From Acidobacteria bacterium RIFCSPLOWO2_02_FULL_61_28 (lineage in GTDB: Bacteria > Acidobacteriota > Terriglobia > 2-12-FULL-54-10): a stretch of DNA of 50,532 nt. The notes below the pieces were generated by a model, which had not been told where the DNA came from, searched no databases, and worked only from the letters and a program-made list of their open reading frames with translations. Where the stretch lies: positions 17,474 to 68,005 of the forward strand of contig MEKR01000053.1 in the NCBI GenBank assembly GCA_001767035.1. Direction: 5' to 3'. Every line of letters begins with the position of its first letter. Position 1 is the first letter of the stretch. This document shows, piece after piece, positions 16,608-24,780 of this stretch. Both the position numbers and the translations under genes were made by a program.

Positions 16608-16637
16608 TCAGCCATGGCTGTCGAGCAGGCTCCGTGC
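16608..16637. repeat. 30-bp direct repeat, right copy
   Basis: The last codons and stop of the acyl-CoA dehydrogenase gene (ARSLLDSHG, stop). Matches 14589-14618 with one mismatch in the last sense codon (GGC here, GCC there). Together the copies bracket 14619-16607. Confidence 0.85.
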
Positions 16638-17756
16638 GATCACCAGCCGCTGGATTTCGCTCGTTCCTTCGCCGATGGTGCAAAGCCGGGCATCCCGGTA
16701 AAACTTCTCCACCGGGTAATCCTTGAGAAAACCATAGCCGCCGTGAATCTGCAAGGCTTCCCCGGTCACGCGCACCGCCACCTCGGAGGCAAAGAGCTTG
16801 GCCATCGAGGCCTCGCGCGTCACGGGATGTCCCTGATCCTTGCGCCGGGCGGCCTGATAGGTGAGCAGCCGCGCCGCTTCAATCTCGGTAGCCATGTCAG
16901 CAAGCTTCCACTGAATCCCCTGGAAGTCCGAGATCGGCCTGCCGAACTGCCGCCGCTGCTGCGAGTAGCGCAACGCCGCATCAAAGGCTCCCTGCGCGAT
17001 GCCAACGGACAAGGCCGCAATCGAGATGCGCCCCCCGTCGAGGACTTTCAAGCTGTCAATGAACCCGTGCCCTTCTTCGCCCAGCAGGTTTTCCTGCGGG
17101 ATGCGGCAATCCTCAAAGATCACTTCCGCCGTGTCGCTCGCGCACATGCCGAGCTTCTGTTCCTTGTGGCCGGGACGAAAGCCCGGAGTTCCCTTCTCAA
17201 TAATAAACGCGGAGATGCCGTGATGGCCGAGCGCGGCATTGGTTACCGCCATCGCCACGCAAACGTCGGCGTAGCTGCCGTTGGTGGTGAAGGTCTTGAT
17301 GCCGTTCAGAACCCAGCCGGGATGACTGCGCTCGGCCCGTGTGCGCGTGCCGCCGGCGTCGGAACCCGCTTCGGGTTCCGTCAGGCTCCAGCAGCCGAGC
17401 TTCTTGCCCGAAGCCAGCGAGGGAACATACTTCTGGCGCTGCGCTTCCGTCCCGCTCAGGAAAATGTGGTTCGTGCAGAGGGAAGTGTGGGCCGCGACGG
17501 TCAGAGCAATCGAGCCGTCTACGCGCGCCAACTCCTCGATGGCAGTTACATACTCCACATATCCCAGCCCCCCGCCGCCGTATTGCTCGGGGAATATAAT
17601 CCCCAGCAGTCCCAATGCGCTGAGCCGGGGAATGATCTCCGTCGGGAAAATTGCGTTCTGGTCCCATTCCTTGACGTGCGGAGCAATCTCGCTCTCGGCA
17701 AATTCGCGCACCGCATGGCGAACCTGCCCTTGTTCACCCGTTAGCTCCAGTTCCAA
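16608..17756 (-). CDS. Short-chain-type acyl-CoA dehydrogenase
   Basis: About 382 residues, closely resembling butyryl-CoA/short-chain dehydrogenases. Motifs in order: [46 protein letters not shown] (flavin/substrate loop), [24 protein letters not shown]-like [17 protein letters not shown], and the ending [17 protein letters not shown] with catalytic Glu near residue 363. TTG at 17754-17756 gives family length with GGGGA upstream; the frame is open 20 codons further. Its 3' end is duplicated in front of meaB, which suggests it once formed an operon with meaB-mce and acts in the same acyl-CoA (branched or odd-chain) degradation. Confidence 0.92.
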   Translation of the reverse strand: MELELTGEQGQVRHAVREFAESEIAPHVKEWDQNAIFPTEIIPRLSALGLLGIIFPEQYGGGGLGYVEYVTAIEELARVDGSIALTVAAHTSLCTNHIFLSGTEAQRQKYVPSLASGKKLGCWSLTEPEAGSDAGGTRTRAERSHPGWVLNGIKTFTTNGSYADVCVAMAVTNAALGHHGISAFIIEKGTPGFRPGHKEQKLGMCASDTAEVIFEDCRIPQENLLGEEGHGFIDSLKVLDGGRISIAALSVGIAQGAFDAALRYSQQRRQFGRPISDFQGIQWKLADMATEIEAARLLTYQAARRKDQGHPVTREASMAKLFASEVAVRVTGEALQIHGGYGFLKDYPVEKFYRDARLCTIGEGTSEIQRLVIARSLLDSHG

Positions 17757-17958
17757 TAGGATTCCCCAGTCTCGCGAAGGGTTGGTGGGATGCCTACTCC
17801 CTTGATAACAACCCACTTATAGCATGATCCGCAGGGCTGCGTCAATTACAGGGACTCGCATGGATGAGCTGCTGGAATGCCTGTAACTTACGCTGCAAGA
17901 TGCATTGGAAGAGGTAATGGGCTTCTAACCCAGCACAGGCAGGCAGCGCGCTCCGTGC

Positions 17959-17964
17959 TATACT
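17959..17964 (+). promoter_or_regulatory. Putative -10 box for the purQ operon
   Basis: TATACT (5 of 6 to consensus), 34 nt before the purQ ATG. No good -35 is seen at 16-18 nt. Nothing else, including a purine riboswitch, is recognisable in 17757-17998. Confidence 0.35.
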
Positions 17965-17998
17965 GGTTTCTTCCAGAAGATACTGAGCAACCGCGCCT

Positions 17999-18754
17999 AT
18001 GAAATTCGGAGTGGTGGTTTTTCCCGGCAGCAACTGTGATCACGACGCCTTTTGCGCCGTGGAGCACGCGCTCGGGCAGGAGGCGGCGTTTCTGTGGCAT
18101 GAGTCGCGCGACCTCGCCGGCTCGGACGTGGTGATCCTGCCCGGCGGGTTCTCCTATGGCGACTACCTGCGCACCGGCGCCATTGCGCGCTTTGCGCCGA
18201 TCATGAGCGCGGTGAAAGAGTTTGTGGCGCAGGGCGGGTTGGTGCTCGGTATCTGCAACGGGTTTCAAATCCTGCTCGAAGCCGGCCTGTTGCCGGGCGC
18301 GATGCTGCGCAACCGGGGCCTGAAATTCATCTGCCGCCCCGTGCATATCCGGGTCGAGAACACAGAGACCCCATTTACCAACGCCTGCCGGCCGCGCCAG
18401 GTGTTGGAAGTTCCCATCGCGCACGCGGAAGGCAATTACTTTGCCGACGCAGCGACCCTCGACGAACTCGAACGCAACGGGCAGGTGGTCTTCCGCTACG
18501 CGACGCCGGACGGCGCGATCACCGACGAAGCGAACCCCAACGGCTCGCTTCACAACATCGCCGGGATCATAAACCGCCAAGGCAATGTGCTCGGCATGAT
18601 GCCGCACCCGGAACGCGCCAGCGATGCGCTGCTCGGCTCGCGGGATGGTTTGTTCATCTTTCAGTCCTTAGTCCATGCCGGGGTTCATGCCGGGGTCCGC
18701 GCCGTCGCGGCTGGACGCGCATCGCCAAAGGCCGAGGCGGCAGCGCGACGCTAG
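17999..18754 (+). CDS. purQ: FGAM synthase glutaminase subunit PurQ
   Basis: Class-I glutamine amidotransferase (251 aa) that feeds ammonia to PurL in the fourth step of purine synthesis. Catalytic Cys86 lies in [13 protein letters not shown] and the His/Glu pair in [10 protein letters not shown] (His203, Glu205). The N-terminus [15 protein letters not shown] is typical. The last 25 or so residues ([20 protein letters not shown]...) are an Ala/Arg/Gly-rich extension beyond the domain. PurQ of this small type needs PurS and small PurL; PurS is encoded 22 kb away at 40439-40684. Confidence 0.96.
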   Translation: MKFGVVVFPGSNCDHDAFCAVEHALGQEAAFLWHESRDLAGSDVVILPGGFSYGDYLRTGAIARFAPIMSAVKEFVAQGGLVLGICNGFQILLEAGLLPGAMLRNRGLKFICRPVHIRVENTETPFTNACRPRQVLEVPIAHAEGNYFADAATLDELERNGQVVFRYATPDGAITDEANPNGSLHNIAGIINRQGNVLGMMPHPERASDALLGSRDGLFIFQSLVHAGVHAGVRAVAAGRASPKAEAAARR

Positions 18755-18775
18755 CGTGGCGTCAGCAACCGGAGT

Positions 18776-18804
18776 GACCGCTCTCTTACGGTCCCGGCTC
18801 GGAT
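18776..18804. repeat. 29-bp GACCGCTC dispersed repeat, copy 1
   Basis: GACCGCTCTCTTACGGTCCC followed by GGCTCGGA; contains the short palindrome GACCGctc...CGGTC. Close copies are at 38436-38464 and 40411-40438, all just outside coding regions of metabolic genes. Confidence 0.65.
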
Positions 18805-18837
18805 ACGGCTTCGCAACGCATTTCCAGGACAGCTCGT

Positions 18838-21144
18838 TTGCCTGAAATCACATCCCAACTCGTCGAGGAACACAACCTCACCGCCGAAGAGTACGACCGC
18901 ATTCTGCGGATTCTCGGACGCGAACCGACGATCACGGAACTCGGCCTCTTCAGCGTGATGTGGAGCGAGCATTGCAGCTACAAAAGCTCGCGCCCGCACT
19001 TGAAACACCTGCCGACGCGCGGAGCCGCCGTGATCCAAGGGCCGGGCGAGAACGCCGGGATCGTGGACATCGGCCACGGCTGGGTCTGCGCCTTCAAGAT
19101 CGAGTCGCATAATCATCCGAGCTTCGTCGAGCCGTTCCAAGGAGCGGCGACCGGCGTGGGCGGAATCCTCCGCGACATCTTCACCATGGGCGCTCGACCC
19201 ATCGCCGTGATGGACTCGCTGCGCTTCGGCCCCATCACCGAGCGAATCGTGTCATCCGATAGAACCGCGAGAACTGATGTTGCGCTCAACCGTCGCATCC
19301 TGCGCGGCGTGGTCGGAGGGATTGCTTTTTACGGCAACTGCTTCGGCGTGCCGACCGTGGGGGGGGAAGTCGTCTTCGAGCCGTGCTACCAGTCGAACCC
19401 GCTGGTGAACGTTTTTGCGCTGGGCGTCGCGAAGCAAGACCAGATCTTCTACGCCCGCGCGCGCGGGCCGGGCAATCCGGTCATCTACGTCGGCGCCAAG
19501 ACCGGCCGCGACGGCATCCACGGGGCATCGCTGCTGGCTTCGGCGGAATTCTCCGGCGCGGACGGGCAGCAGAAGCGCCCCAACGTTCAGGTCGGCGACC
19601 CGTTCCTCGAAAAGCTATTGCTCGAAGCCTGCTTGGAAGCGATGCAAACCGGCGCGGTCTTGGGCATTCAGGACATGGGCGCGGCGGGGCTGACGTGCTC
19701 GACCTGCGAGATGGGCGGGCGCGGCGCGGTCGGCATCGAGATTGAGCTGGACCGCGTCCCGCAGCGCGAAACCGGGATGACGCCCTACGAGATCATGTTG
19801 AGCGAGTCACAGGAGCGCATGTTGCTGGTAGCCGAGCGCGGACGCGAGCACGAAGTCATTCAGGTTTTCCGCAAGTGGGGCCTCGATGCCGTCGAGATCG
19901 GGAGCGTGATCGAGCCGCCCGTGCTGCGCGTGAAACAGCATGGCTCCATCGTTGCCGAGATTCCCAACCAGGCGCTGACCGAAGAGGCCCCGGTGTACGA
20001 CCGTCCCCGGGCGATCCCCCGCCGGCCCGTGCCGCTGGAGCCTCCGTTCCCGCTGTGTTCGCGCAGCGGGACCGAACTCGCCGAGGATTTGCTCCAGCTT
20101 CTGGCGGCGCCAACCATTGCGTCGAAGCGCTGGGTCTTCGAACAATATGACACTATGGTCCGCACCAACACGGTGATCGCGCCCGGTGGCGATGCGGCGC
20201 TGCTTCGTCTCAAGGAAACCGGGCAGGGCCTGGCGATGGCGGTGGACGGCAACGGGCGCTATTGCTTCCTTGATCCGCGCCGGGGCGCTCGGTTGGCCGT
20301 GGCGGAGAGCACGCGGAATGTGAGTGTGACCGGAGCCGAGCCGCTCGCCGCCACCAACTGCCTCAATTTCGGCAATCCGGAGAAGCCGGAGATCATGTGG
20401 CAGTTCCGGGAAGTGATCGAAGGGATGGCGGAAGCCTGCGAGGCGCTCGCGGTCCCCATCACCGGCGGCAACGTCAGCTTTTATAACGAGACGGAGGGCC
20501 AACCGATCTACCCGACGCCAGTGGTGGGCGTGGTCGGCTTGCTCGAAAACGCCGCACTCCACTGCACGCCTCCTTTCAAGAACGAAGGGCGCAGCATCCT
20601 GCTTCTGGGCGGCGCCCCAGCTTCACGGGAGGAATTTGCGATTACGTTCGGCTCGTCGCAGTACGCCCAAACGAATCTGGGGATGTTGTGGGGACTTCCG
20701 CCGGGCGTCAACCTGGACTCCGAGCGCAGCGTGCAGGCTTGTTGCCGAAGGTTGATCGCCGCAGGATTGGCGGAGTCGGCCCATGACCTGAGCGACGGCG
20801 GCCTGGCCGTGGCTGTGGCCGAGTGCTCGCTGGGCCGGGGCGTCGGCGCGGCCGTGAATATTCCCTCCGGCGGCGACCCGCGCGCGTGGCTCTTCGCCGA
20901 AGACCCGTCGCGCATCCTGGTTTCTGTTCCAGGAAATCTACTTGCGGATGCAAAACGGATTGCGGGAGAATATAATGTAGCGGCGGAAATTATCGGAACG
21001 ACCGGGGGAGCAGCACTGACCGTATGGCAGGGAGGTCGAGTCCTCTTCGATATCCCCATCGCCTCGCTGCGGATTCCCTACGAAACGGGTTTCGAGCGAG
21101 CGGTGGAACAAGGAAGCGCGCATGAAGAACGAATGCCACGATAA
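18838..21144 (+). CDS. purL: FGAM synthase subunit PurL (small type)
   Basis: A 768-residue ATP-dependent synthetase converting FGAR to FGAM with ammonia from PurQ. It has two PurM-like halves. The catalytic His45 is in [15 protein letters not shown], with [20 protein letters not shown] (Mg/substrate), [10 protein letters not shown] and, in the second half, [14 protein letters not shown] and [15 protein letters not shown]. The start is TTG at 18838: it gives the normal PurL N-terminus and no in-frame ATG suits. It overlaps purF by 23 nt, so the two are translationally linked. Confidence 0.96.
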   Translation: MPEITSQLVEEHNLTAEEYDRILRILGREPTITELGLFSVMWSEHCSYKSSRPHLKHLPTRGAAVIQGPGENAGIVDIGHGWVCAFKIESHNHPSFVEPFQGAATGVGGILRDIFTMGARPIAVMDSLRFGPITERIVSSDRTARTDVALNRRILRGVVGGIAFYGNCFGVPTVGGEVVFEPCYQSNPLVNVFALGVAKQDQIFYARARGPGNPVIYVGAKTGRDGIHGASLLASAEFSGADGQQKRPNVQVGDPFLEKLLLEACLEAMQTGAVLGIQDMGAAGLTCSTCEMGGRGAVGIEIELDRVPQRETGMTPYEIMLSESQERMLLVAERGREHEVIQVFRKWGLDAVEIGSVIEPPVLRVKQHGSIVAEIPNQALTEEAPVYDRPRAIPRRPVPLEPPFPLCSRSGTELAEDLLQLLAAPTIASKRWVFEQYDTMVRTNTVIAPGGDAALLRLKETGQGLAMAVDGNGRYCFLDPRRGARLAVAESTRNVSVTGAEPLAATNCLNFGNPEKPEIMWQFREVIEGMAEACEALAVPITGGNVSFYNETEGQPIYPTPVVGVVGLLENAALHCTPPFKNEGRSILLLGGAPASREEFAITFGSSQYAQTNLGMLWGLPPGVNLDSERSVQACCRRLIAAGLAESAHDLSDGGLAVAVAECSLGRGVGAAVNIPSGGDPRAWLFAEDPSRILVSVPGNLLADAKRIAGEYNVAAEIIGTTGGAALTVWQGGRVLFDIPIASLRIPYETGFERAVEQGSAHEERMPR

Positions 21145-22567
21145 ATTCCACGACGAATGCGGCATCTTCGCGGTCCACGGCCATCCGGAGGCTGCGAAGC
21201 TCGCCTATCTGGGTCTCTACGCCCAGCAGCACCGCGGCCAGGAGAGCGCCGGGATCGTTTCCGGCAACGGCAAGAAGATTCACCACCACAAGGCCATGGG
21301 GCAGGTGGCGGAGGTCTTCACCGAAGCCGTGCTGAAAGGCTTGCGGGGCTGGCTCGCCATCGGCCACACCCGCTACTCGACCGCCGGCGATACGGTTCTG
21401 CTCAACGCGCAGCCGCTGACCGCGGGCTTCAACAAAGGACTCGTCTCGGTCGCCCACAACGGCAATCTCACCAATGCCCGGCAGCTTCGCAAGCACCTCG
21501 AGGAGAGCGGCTCGATCTTCCAAACCACCAGCGACACCGAGGTGATCCTGCACTTGATCGCGCGCTCCCGAAAGAAAGATTTCGAGGAGGCCCTGGCGGA
21601 CTCGCTGTTGCAGGTCGAGGGGGCGTATTCGCTGGTGTTCCTCCACGGGGACCGCATCTACGCGGTGCGCGACCCGCATGGGTTCCGGCCCCTGGTGATC
21701 GGCCTGCTGCCCGAGACCCCCGCCTGGCCCGGCGCGTTGAACCATGGAAAAGACGGCGCCTTTGTCTTCGCCTCCGAGACCTGCGCCTTCGACCTGATCG
21801 GCGCGCAGTTGATCGGCGAAGTGCGGCCCGGCGAGCTCGCGCGCGTGGACCCCGGCGGCTTCCAGGTTTCGCGCTTCGCCCCGGAGACGCCCCACTCGTT
21901 CTGCATCTTCGAGCACGTGTACTTCTCGCGGCCCGACAGCGTCATCTTCGGGCGCTCGGTGCACCAGTCGCGGGACAACCTGGGGCGGTGCCTGGCGCGG
22001 GAAGCGCCCGCCGATGCCGACATTGTTGTTCCCGTCCCGGACTCGGGCGTGGCGGCGGCTGTGGGGTACTCCGCCGAATCCGGCCTTCCCTTCAAGTTCG
22101 GGCTTATCCGCAACCACTACGTGGGCCGGACGTTCATCGAGCCGGAACAGAACATCCGCGACTTCGGCGTGAAGCTCAAGCTCAACCCCGTGCGGAGCGT
22201 CCTGGATGGCCAGCGTGTGGTGCTGGTGGATGACTCGATAGTGCGCGGAACTACCAGCCGCAAGATCGTCCGCATCATCCGCGAGGCCGGCGCGCGCGAA
22301 GTGCACGTCCGCATCAGTTGTCCGCCCACGGTCGCGCCGTGTTTTTACGGCATTGACACGCCCACGCAGAAGGAGCTGATCGCCTCCCACCAATCCGTCG
22401 AGGAAATCCGGCAATACCTCGGCGCCGACAGCCTGGCCTATCTCTCGCTCGAAGGGCTGCGGGAAGCGGTCGGCGACGCGCACGGGGAATTCTGCACGGC
22501 CTGCTATACCGGCCACTACCCCACCAAGCTCGTCACCCTCCAGATGGAGGCCGCCAGCCGCCGATGA
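21122..22567 (+). CDS. purF: Amidophosphoribosyltransferase PurF
   Basis: First committed enzyme of purine synthesis: PRPP plus glutamine to phosphoribosylamine. N-terminal Ntn-hydrolase with Cys13 ([12 protein letters not shown]) behind a 12-residue propeptide that must be cleaved; glutaminase motifs GHTRYSTAG and [12 protein letters not shown] loop [14 protein letters not shown]. Cysteines in [15 protein letters not shown] and FCTACYTG match the [4Fe-4S] ligands of the Bacillus-type enzyme, so it is probably an oxygen-sensitive iron-sulfur form. 481 aa. Feedback by AMP/GMP is expected from the family. Confidence 0.96.
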   Translation: MKNECHDKFHDECGIFAVHGHPEAAKLAYLGLYAQQHRGQESAGIVSGNGKKIHHHKAMGQVAEVFTEAVLKGLRGWLAIGHTRYSTAGDTVLLNAQPLTAGFNKGLVSVAHNGNLTNARQLRKHLEESGSIFQTTSDTEVILHLIARSRKKDFEEALADSLLQVEGAYSLVFLHGDRIYAVRDPHGFRPLVIGLLPETPAWPGALNHGKDGAFVFASETCAFDLIGAQLIGEVRPGELARVDPGGFQVSRFAPETPHSFCIFEHVYFSRPDSVIFGRSVHQSRDNLGRCLAREAPADADIVVPVPDSGVAAAVGYSAESGLPFKFGLIRNHYVGRTFIEPEQNIRDFGVKLKLNPVRSVLDGQRVVLVDDSIVRGTTSRKIVRIIREAGAREVHVRISCPPTVAPCFYGIDTPTQKELIASHQSVEEIRQYLGADSLAYLSLEGLREAVGDAHGEFCTACYTGHYPTKLVTLQMEAASRR

Positions 22568-22580
22568 AGCCCGTCCGCGC

Positions 22581-22642
22581 TGTCATCCCAAGAGCCTGCC
22601 CTGAGCTTGTCGAAGGGAGGCGAAGCCGACGAGGGACCTGCT
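22581..22642. repeat. GTCATCC...GAAGG dispersed repeat
   Basis: TGTCATCCCAAGAGCCTGCC, then CCTGAGCTTGTCGAAGGG, then GAGGGACCTGCT. Same family as 8875-8986, 30317-30371 and 47791-47823. Occupies most of the purF-purM gap. Confidence 0.65.
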
Positions 22643-22659
22643 CTTAAGAACACTTCCCG

Positions 22660-23733
22660 ATGCCAAAAACTTCTGTTACTTATGCGGCCGCCGGCGTGGA
22701 CATTGCCCGCTCGGACCGCGCCAAACAGCGCATCAGGCAACTCGCCAAGCGAACCTTTGACCGGAACGTGCTGGGCGGAATCGGCGGCTTCGGCGCGCTC
22801 TTTGCGTTCGACAAGCGCCGGTGGAAGTCCCCGGTCCTCGTGTCGAGCACGGATGGCGTCGGCACCAAGCTCAAGATCGCCTTTGCCACCGGGAGCCACC
22901 GCAGCGTCGCTGCGGACCTGGTAAACCATTGCGCAAACGACATTGCCGTGCAGGGTGCGACGCCGCTCTTCTTCCTCGACTACTTCGCCTGCGGGCGGCT
23001 CGAGCCGGAAGTGCTCGAACAGATCATCGAGGGCTTGGCCCAAGCCTGCCGCGCACACCGCTGCGCGTTGATCGGCGGCGAGACTGCCGAGATGCCCGGC
23101 TTCTACCGCGATGGGGAATACGACCTGGCGGGTTTCATTGTCGGTGTCGCGGAGCGCAGCCGGCTCGTGGATGGGAGAGGTATTCAGGCAGGCGACTTCG
23201 TGCTCGGCATCCCTTCGGCCGGACTGCATACGAACGGCTATTCGCTCGCCCGGAAGCTGCTGCTCGAAACCGGCGGCTACGCGCTCGAAGATTATTTGCC
23301 GCGCCTCGGCTGCCGCGTGGCGGAGGAATTGCTGAAGCCGCATCGCAGCTATGCAGCCGTGCTTGACAAGCTGAACCGGGCCGGCGCGTTGAAAGGCGCG
23401 GCGCACATCACCGGCGGCGGCATCCCCGGCAACCTCCCGCGCATTCTGCCACGCGGCTTCGAAGCGCGGATCGAAACGGGCAGTTGGCCCGAGCCGCCCG
23501 TCTTCAGCCTCCTGCGCGAAATCGGCAGCGTCCCGGAAGAGGAGATGCGGCGCACGTTCAACCTCGGGATCGGCATGGCGCTCGTCGTCTCGCAGAAAAA
23601 AATGGACAAGGCCACGGCGATCTTGAAGCAAGCCAAGGAGAGGTATTACCGGATCGGCTGGATCGCCAGAGGGCGGCATGGCGTGGTCTTCGAGCAAGCC
23701 CGCCCCGGCATCGTCGGCGCGCTCACGGGGTGA
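22660..23733 (+). CDS. purM: AIR synthetase PurM
   Basis: Phosphoribosylformylglycinamidine cyclo-ligase, closing the imidazole ring with ATP (fifth step). 357 aa with VTYAAAGVDIARSD, the glycine-rich NVLGGIGGFGALF, STDGVGTKLKIAF (ATP loop), HCANDIAVQGATPLFFLDY and GGETAEMPGFY, all standard. The C-terminal FNLGIGMALVVSQ is intact. The spacer to purF holds only a dispersed repeat, so it may still be in the same transcript. Confidence 0.96.
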   Translation: MPKTSVTYAAAGVDIARSDRAKQRIRQLAKRTFDRNVLGGIGGFGALFAFDKRRWKSPVLVSSTDGVGTKLKIAFATGSHRSVAADLVNHCANDIAVQGATPLFFLDYFACGRLEPEVLEQIIEGLAQACRAHRCALIGGETAEMPGFYRDGEYDLAGFIVGVAERSRLVDGRGIQAGDFVLGIPSAGLHTNGYSLARKLLLETGGYALEDYLPRLGCRVAEELLKPHRSYAAVLDKLNRAGALKGAAHITGGGIPGNLPRILPRGFEARIETGSWPEPPVFSLLREIGSVPEEEMRRTFNLGIGMALVVSQKKMDKATAILKQAKERYYRIGWIARGRHGVVFEQARPGIVGALTG

Positions 23734-23773
23734 GAATCCGAGCCGCGCGCGTAAGCGAGCGGGCATAAGAAGA

Positions 23774-23800
23774 AGCCACAGAGACACAGAGCGCACGGAG
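23774..23800. repeat. GCCACAGAGACACAGAG dispersed repeat
   Basis: Fragment of the ACAGAGACACAGAG-type intergenic repeat; a related inverted arrangement lies at 32878-33000. The 410-bp stretch 23734-24143 also holds TTAG/CTTCT-type simple spacers and the second MITE-like copy, and no gene. Confidence 0.55.
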
Positions 23801-23881
23801 AAAAGAAGACAGTAGTTAGGAGTTAGAAGAAAGAAGTCAGAAGGCCGGAAAGAACTTCTTTATTCTACCTTCTAACTTCTA

Positions 23882-24100
23882 GAGCATTTTCACCGGTGAT
23901 ATATAGGGGATGAAAGTCGTCAGGGCATGGCTTCAGCCATGCCGAAAAGCCGCGTCGTTGCCGGTGGGCTTTAGCCCCTGAGGTACGTCCCTCAGCGGCT
24001 GAAGCCGCAAGGAAGAGGAGTTGATTTGACACGCCTACCGGCACGACTGAAGTCGTGCCCTGACGTCCCCACGTACTCTACACCAACCCTGAAAATGGTG
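23882..24100. mobile_element. MITE-like element, copy 2 (219 bp, TA-flanked)
   Basis: 219 bp between TA at 23880-23881 and TA at 24101-24102, the same length as the copy at 9587-9805 and in the same orientation. Ends GAGCATTTTCACC and (reverse) CACCATTTTCAGGG, each part of an imperfect inverted repeat of about 45 bp reaching GTCAGGGCA. The internal hairpins are as in copy 1. It is inserted into TTCT-rich spacer sequence between purM and purN. Confidence 0.78.
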
Positions 24101-24143
24101 TAGCTCCTCACTTCTAGCTTCTTTCCTCCGCGAAGGAGACTGC

Positions 24144-24764
24144 ATGGCCAACACGCACCGGCTCGGCATCCTGCTCTCCGGGCGCGGCTCGAATTTCATG
24201 GCGATTGCCGACAACGTCGCCGCCGGAAAGATTCCCGCCGAAATCGCCGTCGTGATCAGCAACCGCCCGAATGCGCCGGGGCTGGAAGAGGCCCAGCGGC
24301 GGGGCTTCGACGCCCGCCTAATTCCGTCCAAGGGCCTTGAACGCGAGCAGTACGACCGCCTGGTCGTCGAGGCGTTGAAGGAAAAGCAGGTGGGCTTGGT
24401 CTGCCTGGCCGGGTTCATGCGGCTGCTCAGCCCCTACTTCGTTTCCCAGTTTCCCAACCGCATCCTGAACATTCACCCCGCCTTACTCCCCGCCTTTCCG
24501 GGGTTGGAGGCGCAGCGGCAGGCGCTGGAACACGGCGTAAAGATTACCGGCTGCACGGTGCATTTTGTGGATGAGAACTTGGACGCCGGCCCCATCGTCC
24601 TGCAAACCGCCATCCCGGTCCTCGACTACGATACGCCGGAAACGCTCTCGGCCCGCATCCTGAACGAAGAGCACCGCCTCTACTCCGAAGCAATTAACGT
24701 AATCCTCTCCGGCGCTTGGCGGATCGAAGGAAGGCGGGTCATCAGAACCGAAATCGGCGGTTGA
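24144..24764 (+). CDS. purN: Glycinamide ribonucleotide formyltransferase PurN
   Basis: Uses 10-formyl-tetrahydrofolate to formylate GAR (third purine step). 206 aa with LGILLSGRGSNFMAIAD (phosphate loop), the catalytic NIHPALLPAFPG (Asn and His) and GCTVHFVDENLDAGPI (catalytic Asp). AAGGAGA precedes the ATG. It is separated from purM by the repeat cluster and MITE-like element, so it may need its own promoter. Confidence 0.95.
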   Translation: MANTHRLGILLSGRGSNFMAIADNVAAGKIPAEIAVVISNRPNAPGLEEAQRRGFDARLIPSKGLEREQYDRLVVEALKEKQVGLVCLAGFMRLLSPYFVSQFPNRILNIHPALLPAFPGLEAQRQALEHGVKITGCTVHFVDENLDAGPIVLQTAIPVLDYDTPETLSARILNEEHRLYSEAINVILSGAWRIEGRRVIRTEIGG

Positions 24765-24780
24765 TATCCGTGTCAAGCTC

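Noticed and set aside
17817-17998. Purine riboswitch upstream of purQ
   Set aside because: No conserved purine-aptamer loop sequences could be found; only a -10-like box is visible.
9588-24143. CRISPR array
   Set aside because: The repeated palindromes are two dispersed copies of one element and not regularly spaced repeats with unique spacers; no cas genes are present.
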